A stretch of 64,000 nucleotides of DNA from Arthrobacter terrae (GCF_015708085.1 NZ_JADNYM010000010.1:1-64000), one strand, 5' to 3'. Counted from the stretch's first letter, positions 8,239-17,244 are shown. Notes: generated by a model not told the origin, from the sequence alone. Numbers and translations: made by a program.

Positions 8239-8841
8239 ATGAGAAATGTTCTCGTGTGGGTCTCTGGTTCCGGTGTTGTGCAGGGGGTCATCATCGGCGC
8301 TGCGCTGGCATTCTTGACAGCGATCATCATCATGAATTTGGTGGGCAGACGGATCACAACCACGGTCAATGGATGGAGTGCCATCCGGCAATGCGGCCAG
8401 CCCGGCAACGGGATCCTCGTGCGGGCCGCCTGCGCCAAAGCTCTGCCGGTCGTCAACGTGTTTGAAGAGGCCGCCTACTGGACAACCGCCAAGGATGCCT
8501 CACGGCAGGCGCTCAGCGGAAGGCATGAGTACAGCTTGCATTTTCCAGCCGGGGAACTCCCGCCGAGTGACGCCTTCTGGTCCCTCACTCCCACCGATGT
8601 CGCCGGATACATGGTGAACAATCCTACTCATCGCAATAGCGTTGGCGACCGTTCGAATCTGGCCAAAAACGTCGACGGTTCAATCGATGTCTACCTCCTG
8701 CCAACGTCACCTGGAGAGCACCAGCAGAACTGGCTCCCGACTCCCTCCGGCGCCTTCAAGCTGATACTTCGCGCATATCTGCCCGGCGCAGCGATTCTCA
8801 ATGGAAGCTACCGCCTGCCGCCAGTCGTGAGGGCGCAGTGA
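8239..8841 (+). CDS. DUF1214 domain membrane-anchored protein
   Basis: A 200-residue protein with an N-terminal membrane segment (about residues 12-34, VVQGVIIGAALAFLTAIIIM). A DUF1214 domain follows: FWSLTPTDVAGYMVNNPTHR, NVDGSIDVYLL, NWLPTPSGAFKLILRAYLP and a C-terminal YRLPPV. DUF1214 normally partners DUF1254, either fused or adjacent, and the next gene here is DUF1254. The pair's biochemical role is unknown. The start ATG lies 45 bases from a divergent GntR gene, suggesting local control. The stop is one base before the next start, so the two are translationally coupled. Confidence 0.8.
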   Translation: MRNVLVWVSGSGVVQGVIIGAALAFLTAIIIMNLVGRRITTTVNGWSAIRQCGQPGNGILVRAACAKALPVVNVFEEAAYWTTAKDASRQALSGRHEYSLHFPAGELPPSDAFWSLTPTDVAGYMVNNPTHRNSVGDRSNLAKNVDGSIDVYLLPTSPGEHQQNWLPTPSGAFKLILRAYLPGAAILNGSYRLPPVVRAQ

Positions 8842-8842
8842 T

Positions 8843-9500
8843 ATGAACCGCCTCATCATGAAATATGCGTATCCCATGACCGCAGTGATACTGGCGATTT
8901 TCGTCTGGGTCATCTACCGGCGGATCTCGCACGGATGGAGTGACGTCGTTGTCCTGGCCATGGCGGCAGGCATCGCCTACGCGCTCGGCGTGCCCGCCAT
9001 CCTTTACCTCTGGCCGCGCCTCGGGGTCAGTGGCTACAAGAGGGCGATTCTCAAGCGTGGGCTTGGTGACGGCCCGATCCCCATCAACACGTTATACGCC
9101 GTGCCCAGCACTTCCTCCCCTGGTGTGCCCGGTGGGAGTCTCATGGCAACCGGAGCCGATGACCTGCTTTATATCGGTGGCTGGCTCGACTTGAGGAAGG
9201 GTCCGCAGGGTTCTGCACGTGCCCGAAATGGCCGGGCGGTACTACAGCGTGCAGTTCACCGACCCGGCGAAGAATTTCAATTTTGCCTACGTCGGCAAAC
9301 GCACCACGGGAACCAAAGCCGGCGACTATGTTCTCAGCGGTCCCGGCTGGACGGGAATCGTACCGAGCGGGATGATTCAGATTTCGTCACCATGCGCGTG
9401 CGCACTCGTACTTGGGCGAGTCTTCGTCGGCAGTGGCGGTGATCTTCACAGCGCATACGAACTTGCGAAACAAGTAAACCTTGAACCGCTCACACTCTAG
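8843..9500 (+). pseudogene. DUF1254 domain protein with a +1 frameshift
   Basis: The first frame (from 8843) gives two membrane segments, then INTLYAVPSTS, DDLLYIGGWLDLRKGPQ, and then loses the family pattern. A second frame resumes exactly where it should, with VLHVPEMAGRYYSVQFTDPA, YVGKRTTGT, GDYVLSGPGWTGIVPSGMI and GRVFVGSGGDL, ending LEPLTL at 9500. Removing one G from the GGG at 9208-9210 restores a continuous DUF1254 protein of about 218 residues. Either the gene is inactivated or this is a sequencing error in a G run. It follows the DUF1214 gene by one base. Confidence 0.75.
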
Positions 9501-9584
9501 CGGTCGATCATTCCATATTGCGCCTCGCGGCTGTCGCCCAAGAGCCGTCGTTGCCCAGTTGCGCGAAACAAAAGGAGAACAAAA

Positions 9585-9890
9585 ATGTCCGCAACGCTGA
9601 AGCTGACACATAAAACCATCGGGGTGGAGGTTCGCCGCGGCACTTACGACGTCATGGTCGACGGGAAGCCTGTCGGGAGCCTCGAACTGAACCAGACCAT
9701 CGACATCCCAGTCAACCCCGGGCGGCACTCACTGCAAGTGCTTGAGGGTCGAAACACGAGCCGAACGAAGACCTTCGACGCTGTCGACGGGGAAACCGTC
9801 AGCTACCGATGCAGTGGAAAGAGCGTTTTACCGATCTTTCTTCTATCCTTTCTGGTGCCCAGTCTGGCACTCTCACTCAAGCGCGAGTAG
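9585..9890 (+). CDS. Small protein with C-terminal membrane anchor, unknown function
   Basis: A 101-residue protein with a strong ribosome site (AAAGGAG, about 9 bases before ATG 9585). Residues 1-72 look like a small beta-sandwich: VEVRRGTYDVMVDGKPVGSL, then a PGRH turn and TFDAVDGETVSYRC. Residues 80-96 (VLPIFLLSFLVPSLALSL) form one membrane span, ending in KRE. This is a tail-anchored layout with the soluble part probably cytoplasmic. I recognise no family. It follows the DUF1254 gene by about 85 bases and may share its transcript. Confidence 0.65.
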   Translation: MSATLKLTHKTIGVEVRRGTYDVMVDGKPVGSLELNQTIDIPVNPGRHSLQVLEGRNTSRTKTFDAVDGETVSYRCSGKSVLPIFLLSFLVPSLALSLKRE

Positions 9891-9967
9891 GAGCAGTAAG
9901 GCAAAAATAGGCCGGGGAGCTCGGACGAGCTACGGCAGCGGGTTTCAGGATTGTAATTTGGTCCAAG

Positions 9968-10160
9968 GTGAACGGAAAGGCTCAGGCGGCAACAGTCAGC
10001 GTCCGGTACGTCGTCCACGGCCTGGACGACGTCATCGCGTTCTTCGGCCGGCATCCCGGTTTTCACGAAGTGATGCGCCCTGCTCCGGCCCTCGCCATGC
10101 TCTCCAGCGGTGATCTGGGCCTCGTGCTTGGCCGGCCCGGAGCCGGGCCGGGAGTGCCTC
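9968..10160 (+). pseudogene. VOC family protein, N-terminal remnant
   Basis: From a GTG at 9968 the frame reads VSVRYVVHGLDDVIAFFGRH, then PAPALAMLSSGDLGLVLGRP. This is the first half of a glyoxalase-fold domain. After about residue 62 the family pattern is lost and the frame runs on in low-complexity sequence. The second half of the domain, normally needed for the metal site, is missing. Confidence 0.6.
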
Positions 10161-10320
10161 CGTTAATGGACGGTTTCGCTGACGGATCCTCGGATACCGG
10201 GAAACCGAACGGACTCTCCTGTAAGGGAACCTCCTGCAGGACGCGACCGCGGGTGCCGGTTTTACCCGGGCGTTTCCCCAAGGGCCCTTCGCCACGTTGC
10301 TGCGCGGGTTCGATCAGCGG
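10161..10320. other. Short degenerate stretch between two gene remnants
   Basis: No frame here shows a recognisable protein, RNA or hairpin. It separates the VOC remnant from the C-terminal glucose-6-phosphate dehydrogenase remnant. Confidence 0.4.
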
Positions 10321-10566
10321 CTACAGCGCTGTGTCCTCGCGGGAGGTTTTCCAGCCTTCCGGACCGTTGGAACCCGCCGGATACTCCTGGATCGGCACGT
10401 CATTGGTGGCCCACCCTTCAACCCCCGGTTCGATGATCCGCCAGCACTCCACGACGGTGTCGCCGCGGACAAAGAACATGGCACTGTGCGTCAGCACCGC
10501 CCTGAGCACTTCGCCGTAGGTGAGCAGATCGGTGCCATCGATGGCAAGCTGCAGTTTCGCCGGCAC
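10321..10566 (-). pseudogene. C-terminal remnant of glucose-6-phosphate dehydrogenase
   Basis: Ending at TAG 10321-10323, this minus-strand frame has the typical last 80 residues of Zwf: LTYGEVLRAVL, AMFFVRGDTVVECWRIIEPG, and YPAGSNGPEGW. The frame stays open upstream to about 10720, but that part does not look like the enzyme and lacks the NADP-binding and active-site regions. A full-length zwf with the same C-terminal pattern lies at 31574. This is therefore either a relic of an older paralogue or a displaced fragment. Confidence 0.75.
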
Positions 10567-10745
10567 AGTCCCATCCGGACCCGGGTCGCTGTTTTCCGTT
10601 CCGGTGAAACCGGCAGGCAGGTAGCGAGCGGCTTGCGCGATCCGCCCCTTACATCCTGTTGAGTCCTTGCCGCCGTCCTGGTAGTTGGTGGGCGAGTACC
10701 CGGTCAGTCGATATTTTCCATGCTAGAGCGCTGCCAACGAGGTGG

Positions 10746-11810
10746 CTAGACGGGATGAGACTGGGCTGCGGCGAGTGCTACAAGGGCGTCGGCAACGGTC
10801 TGCGCCAGAACGGCTGCGGAGTCGGAGATCGTCTGCGGCACGCTGGCGGAGAGTTGCGCGATGGGGTGATTTCCCCGTGAACGTTCCGCTAGCACCGTGC
10901 TGAGCGTGCCGACGTCGTTCGCTGCCGCGACAAGGAAGCCGGCCAGCCCGTCAGGCTTCTCTCCTGTGCCGGAGCGGGTTCCTTCCGTAGAGGCGTAGGT
11001 GAGCAGCAGGACGGCAGCCACCAGCACGTCCAGGTGGTCGAGCCGGTCCTCAAGGTGGCGCAGCCGGGCTGCGCGGCGCAGCCCCCGGAGCGTCCTGGTC
11101 CGGATCCGCCGAGCAATAACGCGCTGAGCGGCCAGATCGCTCAGGTCACTTCGGGCGTCGCGGGCCCGTTCGACGGCGTTCTCTGCCAGGATGGTGTCCT
11201 TGCGCTCAAGGCCTGCAGCGCTTCCACGAAGCGCTGCCTCAAGGCTGTCCAGGACGCGCTGCGCTGCGACGGAAACCAACATCACCGGATCGGGCGTGAA
11301 AAGAATCTGGCTGCCGATGAGACCCAGGACCCCGCCGATCCCCGCGTCCACAATGCGGCTCCCCGGGTTCTGCAGGGGAGGCAGGACCAGCACAAAAAGC
11401 GCGGACGCGGCGCCCTGGATGTAGGCAAGCCGACGGGAATCCAGAGCCGCAGCTGCGCTCATCCCCAGGACAACGGCGAGCACAGCCTGCAGCAGGCTGC
11501 TGCCTGGGTTCCACCAACGAATCAGTTCGCCGACCGCGACTCCCGCGATGACGCCGGCCAGCAGGTCCACCGCCTGTCGTCCCCTTTCGCCCTTGCCGCC
11601 GCCGAGGCAAATGATCGCCGACGTCGCTGCAAATACAGGATTCCGGTGGCCCAATAGAGCCGTTGCCAGCAACCACGCCACCCCGGCCGCGAGTCCGCAC
11701 TGTGCGATGACGGGAAGCCCCGTCCTCAGCCGACGCCAGGTGGAGGTGGGGCCTGCTACCTTGGCCGTGGTCCTCACTACGCGCTGGAGCGGGACCCGCT
11801 GCTTCTTCAT
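10746..11810 (-). CDS. FUSC-family (aromatic acid exporter-like) membrane protein
   Basis: A 354-residue membrane protein. After a basic N-terminus it has about six membrane segments in the first 180 residues (for example VIAQCGLAAGVAWLLATALL, NPVFAATSAIICLG, LLAGVIAGVAVGELI, LLQAVLAVVLGMSAAAAL, ALFVLVLPPL, GVLGLIGSQILFTPDPV). A cytoplasmic, Arg/Ala-rich helical half follows. This is the single-repeat FUSC layout seen in actinobacteria, related to AaeB-type exporters. The substrate is unknown. It diverges from the sugar porter at 11946, with about 135 bases between for both promoters. Confidence 0.8.
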   Translation of the reverse strand: MKKQRVPLQRVVRTTAKVAGPTSTWRRLRTGLPVIAQCGLAAGVAWLLATALLGHRNPVFAATSAIICLGGGKGERGRQAVDLLAGVIAGVAVGELIRWWNPGSSLLQAVLAVVLGMSAAAALDSRRLAYIQGAASALFVLVLPPLQNPGSRIVDAGIGGVLGLIGSQILFTPDPVMLVSVAAQRVLDSLEAALRGSAAGLERKDTILAENAVERARDARSDLSDLAAQRVIARRIRTRTLRGLRRAARLRHLEDRLDHLDVLVAAVLLLTYASTEGTRSGTGEKPDGLAGFLVAAANDVGTLSTVLAERSRGNHPIAQLSASVPQTISDSAAVLAQTVADALVALAAAQSHPV

Positions 11811-11945
11811 CCGCGCACTCTCCGCCCTCTCCGCCGTCCGCTGCCACCGCAGCCGAACTTCATCACATCATGTCATTGCGGCCCGGTGTAGGGCGTGCGT
11901 AGGGTAGGGGAAAAGCAGCAGGCTTATCATTCCGGGAGGTTTGTG

Positions 11946-13484
11946 GTGGAGAACCAAAAATCGGAGCAGGGCGGAGACGGCGACGAGCCGTACACCTCAA
12001 TTGACCGCAGACACACCACACGCGTGGTTCTGATCTCGATCGGCGCCGCTGTGGGTGGATTCATCTTCGGGTTTGACAGTTCGGTGATCAATGGCGCGAT
12101 CAACGCGGTCACTGACCAGTTTGCACTCTCCGCAGCCGTCACTGGATTCGTGGTGGCCATTTCCCTCCTTGGCGCCGCGGTAGGTGCATGGTTTGGTGGC
12201 CCGGTCGCGAACAAGTGGGGCCGAACAAGGGTGATGCTGCTCGTGGGCATCCTGTTCTTGGCCGGTTCGGTGGGCTCCGCGTTCGCCTTTTCTGCCTGGG
12301 ACCTGGCGGCTTGGCGTGTTATCGGCGGGTTAAGCATCGGTGCGGCCTCTGCCATTGTTCCGTCCTATATTTCAGAAATTTCACCGGCCAAGCTCAGGGG
12401 CCGCCTGACGTCTTTGCAGCAGATGGCCATTGTGCTCGGTATTTTCGTGGCGCTGTTGATGGATGACGTCCTTACCGGTGCCTCCGGTGGCGCCGGTGCC
12501 GAATTCTGGTGGGGCCTGGAGACTTGGCGCTGGATGTTCCTTGCCGGAGTTGTTCCCGCCGTCGTCTATGGGGCGCTGGCGCTGAGGTTGCCGGAATCCC
12601 CGCGCATGCTGGTCTCCAACGGCGACTCGGACAAGGCTATCGAAGTGTTGAAGCATGTTCACGGACGCAGTGAGAGCGAAACAAAGACCCTGGTCGACTC
12701 CATCCGCAAGTCCATCCGAAGTGATTCCAAGCCTTCCTTCAAGGACCTTAGGGGCGGCACGCTGGGCCTGGTACCCATTGTGTGGGTCGGCGTCATCATT
12801 GCGGCCTTCCAGCAGCTGGTCGGCATCAATGTGATTTTCTACTACTCAAACTCGTTGTGGCGATCGGTCGGATTCAGTGCGGACTTCGCTTCCAATGCGT
12901 CGGTGATTACGGCGATCACCAACGTGGTGATAACTGTGGTGGCGATCTTCCTGATCGACAAACTTGGCCGCCGTCCACTGCTGTTGATCGGTTCCTCAGG
13001 CATGACCATCAGTCTGGTGCTCATGGCAATCAGCTTCACTCAGGCATCCATTGTCAACGGTCAACCGGAGTTGCCGGAGCCATGGGGGCCGGTGGCACTG
13101 GTGGCTGCGAACGCGTTTGTCGTTTCTTTCGCTGTTTCCTGGGGACCAGTGATGTGGACGCTGCTGGGCGAAATGTTCCCGAACCAGATCCGCGGGCTCG
13201 CGGTTGGCATTGCAACGGCGGTGAACTGGCTTGCTAACTTCGCCGTTACCGTCACGTTCCCGGCGCTGAGCCAGATGTCGTTGCCGTTTACGTACAGCAT
13301 GTACGCGTTCTTCGCCCTGGCGTCGCTGGTGTTCGTATTCTTCAAGGTTCCCGAAACCAAGAACATTCCGCTGGAGAAGATGTCGGACAGGTATAAGCGG
13401 GAGCGCCGCAAGGCTGGTAAGTCCACTTCCGGATCTTCCGACGGGTCCTCCGGGTCTTCCGGTAAGGCCGAGGCCCGGGGCTAG
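11946..13484 (+). CDS. Sugar porter family MFS transporter
   Basis: A protein of about 512 residues with 12 predicted membrane segments, likely a proton-coupled sugar importer. Signature stretches are GGFIFGFDSSVINGA in TM1, GGPVANKWGRTRVML in the first cytoplasmic loop, PESPRMLV after TM6, FQQLVGINVIFYYS in TM7, IDKLGRRPLLLIG in the second repeat, and PETKNIPLE at the C-terminus. The frame opens upstream at 11895, but GTG 11946 has GGGAGG six bases before it. The tail is a Ser/Gly run (residues about 485-510). A paralogue lies at 25558 on the other strand. Confidence 0.9.
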   Translation: MENQKSEQGGDGDEPYTSIDRRHTTRVVLISIGAAVGGFIFGFDSSVINGAINAVTDQFALSAAVTGFVVAISLLGAAVGAWFGGPVANKWGRTRVMLLVGILFLAGSVGSAFAFSAWDLAAWRVIGGLSIGAASAIVPSYISEISPAKLRGRLTSLQQMAIVLGIFVALLMDDVLTGASGGAGAEFWWGLETWRWMFLAGVVPAVVYGALALRLPESPRMLVSNGDSDKAIEVLKHVHGRSESETKTLVDSIRKSIRSDSKPSFKDLRGGTLGLVPIVWVGVIIAAFQQLVGINVIFYYSNSLWRSVGFSADFASNASVITAITNVVITVVAIFLIDKLGRRPLLLIGSSGMTISLVLMAISFTQASIVNGQPELPEPWGPVALVAANAFVVSFAVSWGPVMWTLLGEMFPNQIRGLAVGIATAVNWLANFAVTVTFPALSQMSLPFTYSMYAFFALASLVFVFFKVPETKNIPLEKMSDRYKRERRKAGKSTSGSSDGSSGSSGKAEARG

Positions 13485-13536
13485 CCCGCCGGTCGGCAGC
13501 AATCTAAATTCCGCGTGTTTTCAAGGAGATGAACTT

Positions 13537-14232
13537 ATGGCTTACGTCCCGGCAGTCATTGTCTTTGACGTCAATGGCACGCTCTCTGATATTGGTCCAC
13601 TAGGGGCTGCTTTCACGCGCTGCGGAATGCCTGCTGATTCGGCGCAATTGTGGTTCACGGAAATTCTCCGGGACGGATTTGCCCTGGCTGCAGCGGGTGA
13701 CAACGTGGCCTTTGCCGATATAGCCAGCGATAGTCTCCAGCGTATGTTAAACAATAAGAGCGCCACGAGCGCCCGGAACAACACCGGTAACACCACGGAG
13801 CAGGCGAAGCGGATCATGACGGCGCTCAATGACCTGGCGCTCCACCCCGACGCAACTGACGGAATCGTGGCGCTCGGCCGCATCGCAGAGCTGGTCACGC
13901 TCAGCAATGGCGCCGCCTCAGTGGCGGAAGCGCTTCTGACACGCGGCGAAGTGCGGGATACGTTCTCCCTGTTACTGAGCGTTCAGGATGCACCGCGATG
14001 GAAACCGGCGCTTCAGGCTTATGAATACGCTGTCCGGAAATGCGGGAAGACGGCTCAGGAGATGCTGCTGGTGGCGGTTCATCCGTGGGATATACACGGT
14101 GGGCACGCCGCCGGCATGCGCACAGCCTGGATCAATCGGTCCGGCGCTGCGTATCCGTCCTATTTCGCGGAACCAGACATCGTAGCAAACGACTTGGTAT
14201 CCCTGGCTGAAGGTCTCTGTGCTACTCGGTAG
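13537..14232 (+). CDS. HAD-superfamily hydrolase, haloacid dehalogenase type II-like
   Basis: A 231-residue protein of the L-2-haloacid dehalogenase type: motif I VIVFDVNGTLSD with nucleophile Asp11, motif II ELVTLSNGAASV near residue 125, motif III lysine in DAPRWKPALQAYEYA near 155, and motif IV near 185 in a changed form (VAVHPWDIHGGHAAGM, where the family usually has AAHAWDVAGA). It probably hydrolyses a small halo- or phosphoester compound. The ribosome site AAGGAG lies 8 bases before ATG 13537. It follows the sugar porter by 52 bases and may be co-transcribed, hinting at a phosphatase role in sugar metabolism. Confidence 0.85.
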   Translation: MAYVPAVIVFDVNGTLSDIGPLGAAFTRCGMPADSAQLWFTEILRDGFALAAAGDNVAFADIASDSLQRMLNNKSATSARNNTGNTTEQAKRIMTALNDLALHPDATDGIVALGRIAELVTLSNGAASVAEALLTRGEVRDTFSLLLSVQDAPRWKPALQAYEYAVRKCGKTAQEMLLVAVHPWDIHGGHAAGMRTAWINRSGAAYPSYFAEPDIVANDLVSLAEGLCATR

Positions 14233-14554
14233 CTTCGGCGCAAGGGCTGAACAGACGTAGCCTTAGACGAGGTGGTCGCTGGCTCAGCGTCCCGCGTTGG
14301 ACGGAACGTTCCAGGTTCCGAGTCACTGGACCGAAGGCAAATTTGGGTACGGGAAACCAACCGTACCAACCGGGGCTTAGGAGCACACCCGTGGTGCCCC
14401 TTGCCAGGCCCGAGCATCTGGGTAGGCTGGGGGTCAGAGGACCTGGTTCCCTCTCCCGACCGGTCTCGTCCAGGCCGGGCGCCGTCAGTTCCAGGCATTT
14501 ATCCATTTCAAGTACACGAGCGTTGAAATCCGTAACCCCGGGAGGAATGCCAGC
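14233..14554. other. Gap before the CBS/oxoacid dehydrogenase operon
   Basis: This stretch of about 320 bases holds no convincing gene; the long minus-strand frame over it is the antisense of the CBS gene. It probably contains the promoter of the CBS-pdh unit, but I cannot point to clear -35/-10 boxes. Confidence 0.4.
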
Positions 14555-15040
14555 GTGGATACTGAAAGCGTCCGTACAGCCGAACAAATCATGAGCACAC
14601 CGGTCATTACCGTCCCCCCGGATACCCCGGTCGCGGACATTGCAGGGCTGCTGCGCCGACACCATATCAGCGCGGTCCCGGTCGTCGATCCGGCCGGGCA
14701 TGTGCTGGGCCTCGTCAGCGACTATGACCTGCTGGCCAGGACGGGCGACACGGCGGCGTTGGTCATGAGTACGGCCGTGATCAGCGTCAGCGCCGACACG
14801 GAAATTTCGGACATCCGCCGATTGTTGATTGATCAGCGATTCGGCCGACTGCCGGTGTTGGCTGGTGGTCGGCTGGCAGGCATTGTCAGCCGCGGCGACT
14901 TGGTGGCGATGCTGATCACCGAGTGGGTATGCGCCGACTGCGGCGAGCCGGTCCGCGGGGAGAGAGCGCCGGATAGCTGCCCCAAGTGTGGTGGAAGCAG
15001 TGCCGGATTTACCTTTCAAGAGCAGCCTCCGGGCCCGTAA
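14555..15040 (+). CDS. CBS-domain pair with C-terminal zinc ribbon
   Basis: A 161-residue protein with two CBS motifs: residues 8-60 (AEQIMSTPVITVPPDTPVAD, RRHHISAVPVVD) and 68-120 (VMSTAVISVSADTEISDIRR, RFGRLPVLAGGRLAGIV). It ends in a zinc ribbon, CADCGEPV followed by CPKCGG (four Cys, about residues 128-151). CBS pairs bind adenine nucleotides, so this is a likely energy or redox sensor. GTG 14555 follows GGGAGGAATGCCAGC. It is 36 bases upstream of the E1alpha gene and is probably the first gene of that operon. Confidence 0.85.
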   Translation: MDTESVRTAEQIMSTPVITVPPDTPVADIAGLLRRHHISAVPVVDPAGHVLGLVSDYDLLARTGDTAALVMSTAVISVSADTEISDIRRLLIDQRFGRLPVLAGGRLAGIVSRGDLVAMLITEWVCADCGEPVRGERAPDSCPKCGGSSAGFTFQEQPPGP

Positions 15041-15076
15041 ACACCGGCCGGCGCCAACGAGAGCAGGAGGAACAAG

Positions 15077-16189
15077 ATGGCTGAACGACGCAGAGCGGCA
15101 GCGGTGCAGGTGTCAGAACCTGCGGCGCCAACAAAGGCAGAAACCACCGGGGCATTCCCCGCGGACGAACCTGCCGAACGGCTCGTGGACTACTACGCTG
15201 ACATGGTTCTGATCCGCAGGTTTGAGCTCAGCGCGGACCAGATGTACAAACGCGCCAAGATCGGTGGTTATTGCCACCTAAACCTCGGCGAAGAGGCCAC
15301 CGTCGTCGGACTGATGGACGCGCTGGCGCCTACCGATTATCTGTTCACCAACTACAGAGACCACGGGTATGCCTTGATGCGCGGTCTGGAACCCGGACGG
15401 GTGATGGCCGAGTTGTTCGGCAAATCAGCAGGGGTGTCCAAGGGGCGCGGCGGTTCAATGCATATGTTTGACGCCGGAGCGCGGCTGATGGGTGGTTACG
15501 GCATTGTCGGAGGCCAGATTCCTCCAGCGACGGGCGCCGCCCTTGCCCTGACCTACCGGGGCAAGCCCGGACCGGATGCTGAGGTCGTGATGTGTCAGAT
15601 GGGCGATGGCACCACCAACATTGGTGCGTTCCACGAATCCCTGAATCTGGCCGCCGTTTGGCACCTGCCTATCGTTTACGTGATCGTCAACAACCGCTTA
15701 GGGATGGGGACCACCGTTGAGGCGGCCGCCGGCGAACCAGACCTGTATAAGCGCGGCTGTTCCTACAGAATTCCGGGCGAGCGCGTTGACGGCACGGATG
15801 TCGTGGCAGTGCGCGAGGGCGCCCGGCGTGCCTTGGATCGTGCGCGGCTGCAGCGCGAGCCGGCGCTGCTTGAGGTGATGAGCTATCGGCTGCGGGGGCA
15901 CTCGGTCGTGGATCCGGCGCGGTATAGCTCAGCTGCCGACGTCGAAACGGCCCAGGCCGCTGATCCGGTGCCGGCCATGCGGCGCCGTCTGCTGGCGGCG
16001 GGGCTGCTCAATGACGCGAAGGCACGGCACATCGAGGCCGACGCCGACGCGAAGGTCGCAGCCGCCGTCGCCTTCGCCGATGCCAGCCCCGATCCAGCAC
16101 CCGGCCGGCTTTTCGACTATATATACGCCACACCGGTGGCGAACACCTCCCACTCCCTGCCTGGCGATCCCGCGGTGGTGATCCCATGA
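15077..16189 (+). CDS. pdhA: 2-oxoacid (pyruvate-type) dehydrogenase E1 component, alpha subunit
   Basis: A 370-residue ThDP-dependent decarboxylase subunit. Visible features are FTNYRDHGYALMRG near residue 93, GKGRGGSMHMF-like GVSKGRGGSMHMFD near 120, and the ThDP/Mg motif GDG (176-178) ending in NN (205-206). The phosphorylation-loop region is YRLRGHSVVDPARY near 273. It pairs with the next gene to form the alpha2beta2 E1, decarboxylates a 2-oxoacid and reductively acylates the E2 lipoyl group. SAGVSKGRGG and the overall length match pyruvate or acetoin dehydrogenases; branched-chain substrates cannot be excluded. Ribosome site GCAGGAGG. Its stop overlaps the E1beta start as ATGA. Confidence 0.88.
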   Translation: MAERRRAAAVQVSEPAAPTKAETTGAFPADEPAERLVDYYADMVLIRRFELSADQMYKRAKIGGYCHLNLGEEATVVGLMDALAPTDYLFTNYRDHGYALMRGLEPGRVMAELFGKSAGVSKGRGGSMHMFDAGARLMGGYGIVGGQIPPATGAALALTYRGKPGPDAEVVMCQMGDGTTNIGAFHESLNLAAVWHLPIVYVIVNNRLGMGTTVEAAAGEPDLYKRGCSYRIPGERVDGTDVVAVREGARRALDRARLQREPALLEVMSYRLRGHSVVDPARYSSAADVETAQAADPVPAMRRRLLAAGLLNDAKARHIEADADAKVAAAVAFADASPDPAPGRLFDYIYATPVANTSHSLPGDPAVVIP

Positions 16190-17244
16190 CCAGTGATCCC
16201 ATGACCAACCATCCCATGCACGTTGAGGGAGCGGCCACGCCCGTGGTCACCTACCGTCAGGCACTGAACGACGCCCTGCGTGCTGAGCTGACCCGCGATA
16301 AGAACGTCATCCTGCTGGGCGAGGAGATCGGAATCTTCGAGGGCTCCTACAAGATCACCGCGGGGCTGCTCACCGAGTTCGGACCGGAGCGCGTCCGCGA
16401 TACGCCAATCGCCGAGGAAGGCTTCGTCGGCGCTGCGATCGGCGCCGCGATGCTGGGCATGCGTCCGGTGGTGGAGATCATGACGCTGAACTTCAGCCTC
16501 ATCGCCATCGATCAAATCGTGAACCACGCAGCGAAAATCTACGGCATGTTCGGCGGCCAGACCCCGGTGCCCATGGTGATCCGGATGCCCGGCGGCGGCG
16601 GCCAGCAGTTGGCCGCGACACACTCGCAGAACCTGGAGGTATGGTTTGCACACATCCCCGGGCTCAAGGTCGTAGCGCCCGCAACCCCTGCCGATGCCAA
16701 GGCACTGCTCCTGGCCGCCATCCGGGACAACGATCCGGTGATCTTTCTGGAGAACCTTTCGCTGTACAACACCAAGGGTGAGGTGCCGGAGGGCGACCTG
16801 CCCGCCGAAATCGGCAGGGCCGCCGTTGCCCGGGAAGGGACCGACCTGACGGTGATCACCTATTCGCGCGCGACGACGGTGGCCCTCCAGGTGGCACGCC
16901 AGCTGGCGGAGGAGGGGATCTCCATCGAGGTAGTGGACCTGCGCAGCCTCCGTCCGCTTGACCGTGAAACGGTCTGCGCCTCCGTCCGCAAGACCAGCCG
17001 GGCAGTGGTCCTGGAAGACGACTGGCTCAGCTACGGGGTAGGCGCGGAGATTTCCGCCACCCTCATGGAAGGTGCCTTCGATTATCTGGACGCGCCGGTG
17101 CGCCGTGTGGCAGCCGCCGAAGTTCCGCTGCCGTATGCCAAACCCTTGGAACTAGCAGCATTGCCGGATGCGAACGACCTGATCAAGGTCATCCGCGAGC
17201 TCCTCGACGCCACCCGCTTCACCCGCCAGCAGCAGAATCGATAG
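16186..17244 (+). CDS. pdhB: 2-oxoacid (pyruvate-type) dehydrogenase E1 component, beta subunit
   Basis: A 352-residue transketolase-like beta subunit with YRQALNDALRAELTRDKNVI, LLGEEIGIFEGSYKIT, RVRDTPIAEEGFVGAAIGAA (including the ThDP-activating Glu), RMPGGGGQQLAATHSQN, and a C-terminal VVDLRSLRPLDRE and VLEDDWLSYGVGAEI. Three in-frame ATGs (16186, 16201, 16216) sit 15 bases apart, each after ATCCC, so the true start is uncertain by ten residues. I give the first because it forms the four-base ATGA overlap with pdhA. The E2 gene follows after 26 bases. Confidence 0.88.
   Translation: MTSDPMTNHPMHVEGAATPVVTYRQALNDALRAELTRDKNVILLGEEIGIFEGSYKITAGLLTEFGPERVRDTPIAEEGFVGAAIGAAMLGMRPVVEIMTLNFSLIAIDQIVNHAAKIYGMFGGQTPVPMVIRMPGGGGQQLAATHSQNLEVWFAHIPGLKVVAPATPADAKALLLAAIRDNDPVIFLENLSLYNTKGEVPEGDLPAEIGRAAVAREGTDLTVITYSRATTVALQVARQLAEEGISIEVVDLRSLRPLDRETVCASVRKTSRAVVLEDDWLSYGVGAEISATLMEGAFDYLDAPVRRVAAAEVPLPYAKPLELAALPDANDLIKVIRELLDATRFTRQQQNR

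Noticed and set aside
14222-15019. A 265-codon minus-strand frame over the CBS gene
   Set aside because: Antisense shadow of the CBS-domain gene, with no coding signs of its own.
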